Shown here piece by piece: positions 57,840 to 64,000 of a DNA stretch of 64,000 nucleotides. Position numbers and translations under genes: made by a program. The notes under the pieces are model-generated. The model made no database searches. It was not told the DNA's origin and saw only the letters and a list, made by a program, of their open reading frames with translations. This DNA comes from JAFNAG01 sp963739235 (lineage in GTDB: Bacteria; Acidobacteriota; UBA6911): contig CAVTZY010000039.1 in assembly GCA_963739235.1 (NCBI GenBank), positions 1 to 64,000 on the forward strand, written 5' to 3'. The first letter of the stretch is position 1. Each line of letters starts with the position of its first letter.

Positions 57840-59096
57840 ATGCGAGTGAGTCGACGCAGTATCCTGACTGGCGTTATCGGAGCGGGGATCGCCGGCCGTG
57901 CCACCATGCTTGGAAGCAAGGAGGCGTCGAAGGCGGCGGTCGCGGCGCCGGCGCTTAAGGACCTGGACAGCGCCGCAGCGGCCCCGGTCCTGAAGCTGGA
58001 CGGGCTGAAGTCGCCCGTAATCATCGAGTCCATAAAGCTCCTGAAGAAGGACAAGGAGTATTTCGTTCACGTGCGTGCGAAGGACGGGGCCGAAGGGATA
58101 TCGCTGACGAATCCACCGCGCGCAGAGTACCTGGACCACATTCTGCAGCAGCTTGTGGCTCCGTTTTTTGTTGGCAAGGACGCGCGCGATCTCGAACGCC
58201 TCCTGCGCGAGCTCTACCGCTGGACCAGCAACTACAAGATGTACGGCCTGGCGTTCTGGTGCCCGCAGGCATGGGTCGAGTTCGCAATCCTCGACATGCT
58301 GGGGCGCATTACAAACAAGCCGATCGGAGCGCTGCTGGGCGCCATCGTGCGACAGGAAGTGCCTTTTTACGTGGCCAGCGGCAGGAGGGATACTTCGCCG
58401 CAACAGGAGGTCGAATATCTGAAACAACTGCTGGCGCAATCGGGCGCCAGGTCGCTGAAATTTCGTGTGGGCGGACGCATGAGCGATAACGAGGATGCTA
58501 TGCCCGGGCGTTCGGAGGCCCTGATCCCGCTCGTGCGCAAGACCTTCGGAAACGCCATCGACATTCATGCCAACGCCAACAGCTCCTATGATCCGCAGGA
58601 GGCCATCAGGGTCGGACGGATGCTCGAGGAGATCAAGGCCGTGCATTTTGAGGAGCCCTGCGAGTTCGATCGCTTCGATGAGATCAAAACAGTCGCGGAC
58701 GCACTGACGATTCCAGTCGCCTGCGGCGAGCAGGAATTCAGCCACTGGCGCTTCCGGTGGATGATCGCAAATCGGGGCGCGGATATCGTTCAGCCCGATC
58801 TGTACTACTATGGCGGCATGATCCGCTCCATGCGGGTGGCGCGCATGGCGCAGGTCGCGAAGATGCCGATAGCGCTCCACATTTCAGGAGGATTCGGATT
58901 TGTGTACATGCTGCACTTCGCCTCGTGCGTTCCGAATCTCGGCCGCTACCAGGAGTACAAGCTGGGGACCGAGGCATACGGCCGCTGGTTCGATCCTCCC
59001 ATACAGGTGAAAGAGGGCAGGATGAGCATTCCAGCCGGTCCGGGTGTGGGAATCAAAGATGTCGCAACGATACTGAAGGGAGCGAAAGAGGTTTAG
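57840..59096 (+). CDS. Tat-exported enolase-superfamily homolog with altered active site
   Basis: 418 residues, intact. N-terminal MRVSRRSILTGVIGAGIAG is twin-Arg-like. The fold matches the left-hand neighbour from IIESIKLLKKDKEYFVHVRA to the end. Active-site positions differ: SLKFRVGG has Lys-x-Arg instead of Lys-x-Lys, and IHANANSSYDPQEAIRVGRM has Asn where the first metal-binding Asp is expected. The second and third metal positions look kept (FEEPCEFDRF, ACGEQEFSHW), and LHISGGFGFV keeps the His. Either a different chemistry or a loss of activity. The ATG at 57840 follows GGAGGTGAAGATT. Probable product of a duplication with divergence. Confidence 0.87.
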   Translation: MRVSRRSILTGVIGAGIAGRATMLGSKEASKAAVAAPALKDLDSAAAAPVLKLDGLKSPVIIESIKLLKKDKEYFVHVRAKDGAEGISLTNPPRAEYLDHILQQLVAPFFVGKDARDLERLLRELYRWTSNYKMYGLAFWCPQAWVEFAILDMLGRITNKPIGALLGAIVRQEVPFYVASGRRDTSPQQEVEYLKQLLAQSGARSLKFRVGGRMSDNEDAMPGRSEALIPLVRKTFGNAIDIHANANSSYDPQEAIRVGRMLEEIKAVHFEEPCEFDRFDEIKTVADALTIPVACGEQEFSHWRFRWMIANRGADIVQPDLYYYGGMIRSMRVARMAQVAKMPIALHISGGFGFVYMLHFASCVPNLGRYQEYKLGTEAYGRWFDPPIQVKEGRMSIPAGPGVGIKDVATILKGAKEV

Positions 59097-59751
59097 CCCG
59101 CATCATTCATGATGCGCCCGGAATGAGGCATTTTCTGTTCCGGAAGGGGTTTCCATATTTGGAATTTGGTAGCGCTACCAGGATTCGAACCCCGGTTTGA
59201 TGGCTGAGAAATAAAGAGTATCCAATCGTACAATCTTTTGAAAATATGGTGAAATCCGCGCCAGTAGCGCATTTAGCCGACATTGTGATTTCGCCCAAGA
59301 TCACCAAGATTCACCGGATTTCGCCAAGGATTTCACTACGCTTTTCACTACACCCTCGAAGCCAGGTTCGGGTCGACGCGTGAATTGTCCGCGTGGCGGC
59401 GGGCAGGTGCCCATCAACTTCCTCAAAAAGTGTAAAAATCAAATATCCTATATTATTGTAGTTTTGGCATCGGCCTTATGTATAGCGATTCGGCAAGATC
59501 AATCTGCTCAACCGAACTTCGGGACCATGTCGGAGATTTCACTTCTACGAGTACGGCGTTTCCTTGGCACTTGACTGGTCATCAGTAAACTTACCAAACC
59601 CATTTCTGGCCCGCGTAACAGTTTACCGGTGCCCGATATCCTGGCAAGCGCTACCGATTCAACTAGTACCTATCACGTGATCCAAGTATAATGAAGGCAA
59701 ATCCAGGTGGTTGTCATTGCAGCGGTCGTATTGCCGGTGGAGGTATTCTCC
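59097..59751. other. intergenic with tRNA-like fragment and dispersed repeat
   Basis: 655 bases. Contains the tRNA-like fragment at 59167-59195 and a CAAGATCACCAAGATTCACC repeat (59288-59307) extended to GGATTTCGCCAAGGATTTCA. Nothing else supported. A local drop in GC content is visible near 59430-59480 (AATCAAATATCCTATATTAT). GGTGGAGGTATTCTCC at the end serves the kinase. Confidence 0.5.
59167..59195 (-). other. tRNA 3'-end-like fragment (possible attachment site)
   Basis: On the minus strand the sequence GGGGTTCGAATCCTGGTAGC, then GCTACCA, contains the T-loop consensus GGTTCGAATCC, a 7-base acceptor strand and a terminal ACCA. The matching 5' half (AGCGCTA start, D-arm, anticodon arm) is missing upstream. 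Such 3' fragments often mark the far end (attR) of elements integrated in tRNA genes. The T stem has one mismatch, so chance similarity is possible. Confidence 0.4.
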
Positions 59752-62382
59752 GTGATCGGCAACACCTTTTCGCACTACCGGATCATCGAGAAGCTCGGCA
59801 GCGGAGGCATGGGCGTCGTCTATAAGGCCGAGGACACCATGCTGGGTCGCTTCGTCGCCTTGAAGTTCCTGCCGGAAGCCGTGTCGAAAGATCACCATGC
59901 GCTGGAACGGTTTCAGCGGGAAGCCAAGGCCGCTTCGGCCCTCAATCACCCCAACATCTGCACAATCTACGAAATCAACCAGCATGAGGGACAGCACTTC
60001 ATTGCAATGGAGTTGCTGGAGGGGAAGACGCTGCGGGAACGGATTCTGGGGAAACCACCGGGCGCCGACACGATGGTGGACATGGCGATCCAGATCGCGG
60101 ACGGTCTGGACGCGGCGCACGCCAAGGGGATCATCCATCGTGACCTGAAGCCGGCCAATATTTTTATAACCGATCGGGGGCACGCCAAGATCCTGGACTT
60201 TGGCCTGGCAAAGCTTGCTCCGAAACGGGCACCGGCGGCCGAGTCTGCGGACTCCACAGCCACAACGGAAACAGCGGAGGACTTGCTTACCAGTCCCGGC
60301 GCGGCCGTGGGCACCGTGGCATACATGTCTCCGGAACAGGCGCTGGGGAGGGAGTTGGACGCGCGCACGGATCTGTTCTCGTTTGGCGTGGTTCTTTACG
60401 AGACGGCAACCGGCGTATTGCCGTTTCGTGGTTCGACATCGGTCGAGACGTCTGATGCGATCCTGCACAAAGCGCCCACGGCGCCGGTACGTATCAATCC
60501 CGACCTGCTTGGCGAGTTGGAGCGGATCATCGAGAAGGCGCTGGAAAAGGATCGCGAGGTGCGCTACCAGACGGCTAAGGACATGCTTGCCGATCTGCGA
60601 CGGATGAAAAGGGATTCGAGCGCCGGCGTGTCCAAGCCAAAGCAGTGGCGGCCCACGGCCAAAGCCATCCTCCTTACCGTTGCGGCAGCAGTTGTCGTCA
60701 CAGCAGTTATATGCGCCTTGCTCCTGCTGCGCAGCAGCCCTGAGTCCCGGGATCTCCTTGCATACGATACAGTGCAAATCACTCGCGCTCCCGGGCAGGA
60801 GCGCGAGCCGGTGCTGTCACCTGCTGGAAACCTGATCGCGTATGCGTCGGATAAGTCCGGCTCAATGAACATCTACTTGACAGATCTCCGCGGTATCAAC
60901 GAGAGACAACTGACGAATGACACCGCTTTCAATTCCAACCCATGCTGGTTTCCCGACGGCAGTTCCATTGTTTTCACCTCCGATCGTGACCACAGTCGCA
61001 GCATATGGCGCGTAGGGCTTTTGGGGGGTAGTCCCACTCTGCTCCTCAACGATGCCAGCGAACCCACCATCTCAGTTGACGGAAGTCGCATCGCCTTCAC
61101 CACGATCCGTGACGGCGCTGTCAAGCTGGGGATTGCCTCACTGCCTAACTTGTCCGATGTGAGGATTCTCGAAGTTGGCGGCGCCTTCTCCTGGGAGGAG
61201 TTGCATCCCACCTGGTCTCCCGATGGCCGCACGCTGTGCTATTCCCACGATGACACCTTGTGGACCATGTCCGTCGCCGATGGACGGTGTGAGCCCTTGA
61301 CCACAGGCCATCGAGGGGATCGGGAACCTGTATGGTCTCCCACGGGGTCTTACATTTATTTTTCCTCCACGCGCGGGGGGACCTACGCGATATGGAGAGT
61401 TCGCGCCGGCGGAGGGGCGCCGGAGAAAGTTACGACCGGAGAGGGGTCGGAGACGCATCCAAGTCTATCAGGCAACGGCAGGATACTGGCTTATGCCACA
61501 ACCACCCCCAGACAGGAACTTGTGACGTTCCTCGATACTGCCTCAGGAGAGAAATCGACACTTCCAGAACCTGGATGGAGCCACATTTCGTTCGCGCCGG
61601 ACAGGAGCAGATTCGTGTTTGTACCACGCCGCCCTTCGCAGGGCCAGGAACTCTGGTCCCACCCGATGGAGGGCTGCAAACCGGTTGGGACCCCGACACA
61701 GTTGACGGATGACCGAGGTTATGCGGAACTCCCCGCCTTCTCTCCTGATGGGCAGTGGATAGCTTACACTCGAGAGATCGACGGTTCGTATAACCTTTGG
61801 ATCGTACGAGCCGCCGGCGGTCCCTCAGTGCGCCTGACTGACTCGGGCACAGATACTCAGGCAGCATGGTCTTCGGACGGAAAAAAACTCGCGTTCGTAT
61901 CTGTGCGTAACCAGCGCCTAAGAATCTGCGTTATGACGGTCAAGGATGGGGCGCCCGAAGGTCCTGCAAGGCAAATTACTGATGGCGATTATGACGCGCT
62001 TGCGCCCTCCTGGTCACCTGATGGCAAAATGATCGCTTTCGGGGGCATTAAGGGTACACAGGAGGATCTATGGTTGGTGTCTTCCGACGGGGACTCGCCT
62101 GCCAGGCGCGTCACGTCCGGGGCCGGCCTCCGCTGGCTGGTCTGGGATTGGGCAACAGGGGAAATCGTAGCGAGTGCCACCTGGGGAGAGAATCGAGTTC
62201 GACTGTACGCGATCTCCCCGGCAAGCGGCATCCTCCGTCCTTTCAAGGAGGAGGTCGACCTGGGAGGAAAAACCGCCCTCGGTTTTTTCCGTATGTCTAA
62301 CGATGGCCGTTGCATTGCATCATCGCGAGAGAAAAACGAGGGAGATATCTGGATGCTGAGGGTGAACAAAGGGAGCTTTTAG
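59752..62382 (+). CDS. serine/threonine kinase with TolB/PD40 beta-propeller sensor
   Basis: 876 residues from the GTG at 59752 (GGAGG 8 bases before). Kinase domain 1-285: GSGGMGVVY, K38, HRDLKPAN at 129-136, DFG at 149-151, YMSPEQ. One membrane helix at about 300-325 (AILLTVAAAVVVTAVICALL). Outside lies a propeller of PD40-type blades: PVLSPAGNLIAYASDKSGSM, PTWSPDGRTLCYSHDD, PAFSPDGQWIAYTREIDGSY, PSWSPDGKMIAFGG. The propeller would sense an envelope ligand, and the kinase would signal inside. It is followed after 28 bases by the 70-residue peptide gene and then by the radical SAM gene in the same orientation, an arrangement suggesting a common transcript. Role in that locus is inference. 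Confidence 0.92.
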   Translation: MIGNTFSHYRIIEKLGSGGMGVVYKAEDTMLGRFVALKFLPEAVSKDHHALERFQREAKAASALNHPNICTIYEINQHEGQHFIAMELLEGKTLRERILGKPPGADTMVDMAIQIADGLDAAHAKGIIHRDLKPANIFITDRGHAKILDFGLAKLAPKRAPAAESADSTATTETAEDLLTSPGAAVGTVAYMSPEQALGRELDARTDLFSFGVVLYETATGVLPFRGSTSVETSDAILHKAPTAPVRINPDLLGELERIIEKALEKDREVRYQTAKDMLADLRRMKRDSSAGVSKPKQWRPTAKAILLTVAAAVVVTAVICALLLLRSSPESRDLLAYDTVQITRAPGQEREPVLSPAGNLIAYASDKSGSMNIYLTDLRGINERQLTNDTAFNSNPCWFPDGSSIVFTSDRDHSRSIWRVGLLGGSPTLLLNDASEPTISVDGSRIAFTTIRDGAVKLGIASLPNLSDVRILEVGGAFSWEELHPTWSPDGRTLCYSHDDTLWTMSVADGRCEPLTTGHRGDREPVWSPTGSYIYFSSTRGGTYAIWRVRAGGGAPEKVTTGEGSETHPSLSGNGRILAYATTTPRQELVTFLDTASGEKSTLPEPGWSHISFAPDRSRFVFVPRRPSQGQELWSHPMEGCKPVGTPTQLTDDRGYAELPAFSPDGQWIAYTREIDGSYNLWIVRAAGGPSVRLTDSGTDTQAAWSSDGKKLAFVSVRNQRLRICVMTVKDGAPEGPARQITDGDYDALAPSWSPDGKMIAFGGIKGTQEDLWLVSSDGDSPARRVTSGAGLRWLVWDWATGEIVASATWGENRVRLYAISPASGILRPFKEEVDLGGKTALGFFRMSNDGRCIASSREKNEGDIWMLRVNKGSF

Positions 62383-62410
62383 CCGGAGGAATAAGCAAGG
62401 GAGGATTCAT

Positions 62411-62623
62411 ATGTCCGCAGCCAAAAAGAACGAGGAAATCAAAGTCCGCCTGATACTGGAAGTATTTCAAAAACTCGAGGAGGACGCAAAAAAACAGGCT
62501 GAGTTGCTCACGAGCATCAGAAAGAGGATATCGTGTCTGGATTTGAAGCAAACGATCCCTGTGTTAGAGCAGTTCGAAAGGTGCCCTGCGAAACGCCTCA
62601 ACGGAAGGCATTCGACTAAATAA
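62411..62623 (+). CDS. 70-residue peptide, candidate radical-SAM substrate
   Basis: The ATG at 62411 is preceded by GGGAGGATTCAT, a strong site, 28 bases after the kinase stop. The first 38 residues are a charged helix (KNEEIKVRLILEVFQKLEED, then AKKQAELLTSIRKR) like a leader peptide. The rest has two cysteines, Cys42 and Cys58, around LDLKQTIPVLEQFER, and a basic tail. No known precursor motif is recognised. Adjacency to a radical SAM/SPASM gene suggests a ribosomally made, post-translationally modified peptide; alternatively it is an accessory protein. The coding call is firm on the ribosome binding site and position; the role is inferred. Confidence 0.6.
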   Translation: MSAAKKNEEIKVRLILEVFQKLEEDAKKQAELLTSIRKRISCLDLKQTIPVLEQFERCPAKRLNGRHSTK

Positions 62624-62676
62624 CAGGCGTAAGACGCGCAACGACGCGCGACACCGAGAGGCGAGTTCCGACGACG

Positions 62677-63884
62677 GTGATCGGATCCAGCACAATTGAT
62701 TCCGTCTCGATCATTTTGACGGCGCAGTGCAACCAGCACTGCACGTACTGTTATCAGACTGCCAAGGGAAACCGGAACATGAGCTGGGCGACATTGAGGA
62801 CCTCGCTCGACGTTGCCCTGAGCTCGAGGTCCGCCGACGTGGAAGTAACATTTTTAGGCGGAGAGCCCTTGCTCCTGTTCTCGAAGCTCAAAAAGGCAGT
62901 CAGGTACATCCGTCAATACATGAGCTCAGACAAGCGCATCAAGTATTCAATCAGCACCAACGGCCTGCTGATCAATGAATCTGTCGCATCCTATCTCGAC
63001 GAACAGGGATTCGAAGTTCAACTAAGCTTTGACGGCGTCGAGCAAGCCCAGCAGTATCGGCACCCCGGCAGTTTTGTCGTTCTCGACTCGCTGCTGGACA
63101 ATCTGCGGCAGTCAAATCCTGACCTGTTCAGGAACAGGTTGCGAGTGAGCGCGACGCTGATTCCTGCCGCCGTCCCCTATCTCTCCGATTCCGTCCGCTA
63201 CTTCATTCGCAAAGGAGTCCGGGAAATAGGGATATCTCCCAGCCTGATGCCTCATGCGGACTGGAACGAAGAGCGATTCCGGGAGCTCGACGACCAGATG
63301 TCCCACGTTTACAGAGAGAGCCTGAAACACCTCCGCCGATCGGGTGAGGTGCCGTTACTCCTCTTTCGAAAGGAATCTGTCGCATCCAAGCCAAGGACCT
63401 TAAAGCGGCCCATGTGCGGGATTGCAGGCGGAAAGAGCCTGGCCGTGGACGTCGATGGCCGGGTATATCCTTGTGCGGCACTCGCGCGCTCTTACCTGGA
63501 TCCGCATGTGCGCACGCCGGAGTCCGGTAGACTCCGTCGATCGTGAGCGATTCGACTACGCCCGACTTCTGGCGCCGGTGCGCGGAAATTCGGAGGGTGA
63601 TCGGCAGGGACCGGATATTCAACCACAAGGAGAGGAAGTACTCCTCTTATGGCCGCTGCAGGGACTGCCGGCATTTCGAAAAGTGCGATGTGTGTCCGGC
63701 GTCTATTGCTTTCGATGTGGGACACACCGATCCGCATCGCGTTTCTGATTTCCTCTGCGCGTTCAACATGGTTGCTCTGAAGTACCGCGGGCGCTTCCCA
63801 GTTGCGCCCGGGCTGCGAGACTTCCTGCTGCGAATCGCGCGAGGCCAGCTGTCCCTACCAAAAACTCGATCTGGAAAACACTGA
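62677..63884 (+). pseudogene. radical SAM/SPASM peptide-maturase-like enzyme, one frameshift
   Basis: Starts at GTG 62677 with a weak ribosome binding site. Residues Cys18, Cys22 and Cys25 (AQCNQHCTYCYQ) bind the SAM 4Fe-4S cluster; FLGGEPLL is the next SAM-binding motif, and YSISTNGLLI the following strand. A C-terminal SPASM-type region has MCGIAGGKSLAVDVDGRVYP-C in the first frame. Near 63535 the frame changes, then continues SDSTTPDFWRRCAEIRRVIG, CRDCRHFEKCDVCPASI and DFLCAFNMV, the remaining auxiliary-cluster cysteines. Restored length about 400, typical of peptide-modifying SPASM enzymes. The shift is probably one base. It would install a thioether, C-C or similar crosslink in a peptide; the 62411 product is the nearest candidate. 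Confidence 0.82.
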
Positions 63885-64000
63885 CCGGCTGGACCGGTAT
63901 GGGAATTGCAAATTAGGAACAGTTTTGCAAGATTCTAAGGCATCGGGAAAAACTCACAGCATTCCGTTATAGCCCCTGCTTTTTCGTGCAGACAGCCCAC

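Noticed and set aside
57780..58880. 366-residue open frame on the minus strand
   Set aside because: Antisense to the intact enolase-superfamily gene; shadow frame.
59659..60777. 372-residue open frame on the minus strand
   Set aside because: Antisense to the kinase domain at 59752; protein-kinase shadow frames of this kind are frequent in GC-rich DNA.

Overview
The window looks like chromosomal DNA of an uncultivated member of the Acidobacteriota. It carries a VWFA-related secreted protein of the acidobacterial type, very large TonB-dependent receptors with an N-terminal carboxypeptidase-like regulatory domain, several serine/threonine kinases fused to membrane or beta-propeller modules, prolyl-oligopeptidase-type secreted peptidases, and a remnant of an acidobacterial MacB-like permease. 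Base composition is GC-rich. No rRNA gene, complete tRNA gene, CRISPR array or replication origin was seen.

Layout. Positions 1-4.2 kb: a broken M28 peptidase, a multi-hairpin repeat, a complete ISAzo13-family insertion sequence (1485-3388) with two overlapping reading frames joined by an A8 slip site, and an ECF sigma factor. 5.2-9.7 kb: one long 2-hydroxyacyl-CoA dehydratase activator gene broken by at least a dozen frame changes. 9.8-12.7 kb: a zinc-ribbon receptor-like kinase with a multi-span membrane domain. 12.9-17.5 kb: receptor remnant, small zinc protein, PA-IL-like lectin coupled to a DUF4393 (Abi-alpha) protein, a ThiS-like protein with a C-terminal extension, a membrane protein, and a frameshifted Gfo/Idh/MocA oxidoreductase. 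18-31 kb: amidohydrolase, VWFA protein, internally deleted kinase, molybdopterin hydroxylase large subunit, flavin monooxygenase, alpha/beta hydrolase and a split PEP/pyruvate-binding protein. 31-46 kb: ABC exporter with a cyclic-nucleotide-binding tail, two convergent S9 peptidases, response regulators, a collapsed TonB receptor, VOC protein, secreted protein, and PQQ-like beta-propeller protein. 46-50 kb: intact TonB receptor. 51-55 kb: a graveyard of fragments (RelE/ParE toxin, DUF1501, Ldh, IS110) among intact DUF1801, acetamidase and GH76 genes. 56-59 kb: a divergent pair of Tat-type exported enolase-superfamily enzymes. 59.7-63.9 kb: kinase with beta-propeller, a 70-residue peptide and a radical SAM/SPASM enzyme in one orientation; this is the best candidate for an undescribed system.

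Most intact genes are exported or membrane proteins for polymer breakdown, peptide uptake and envelope signalling, each with its own ribosome binding site and few real operons. Two further themes stand out. First, there are many fragments and collapsed genes, with REPIN-like palindromes (GGGGACAGGC-type ends) between genes. Second, many otherwise well-conserved genes contain single-base frame changes; because reading-frame conservation is good on both sides, a good part of these are probably sequence errors of the assembly rather than natural decay, and frameshifted genes are labelled pseudogene here only in that descriptive sense.
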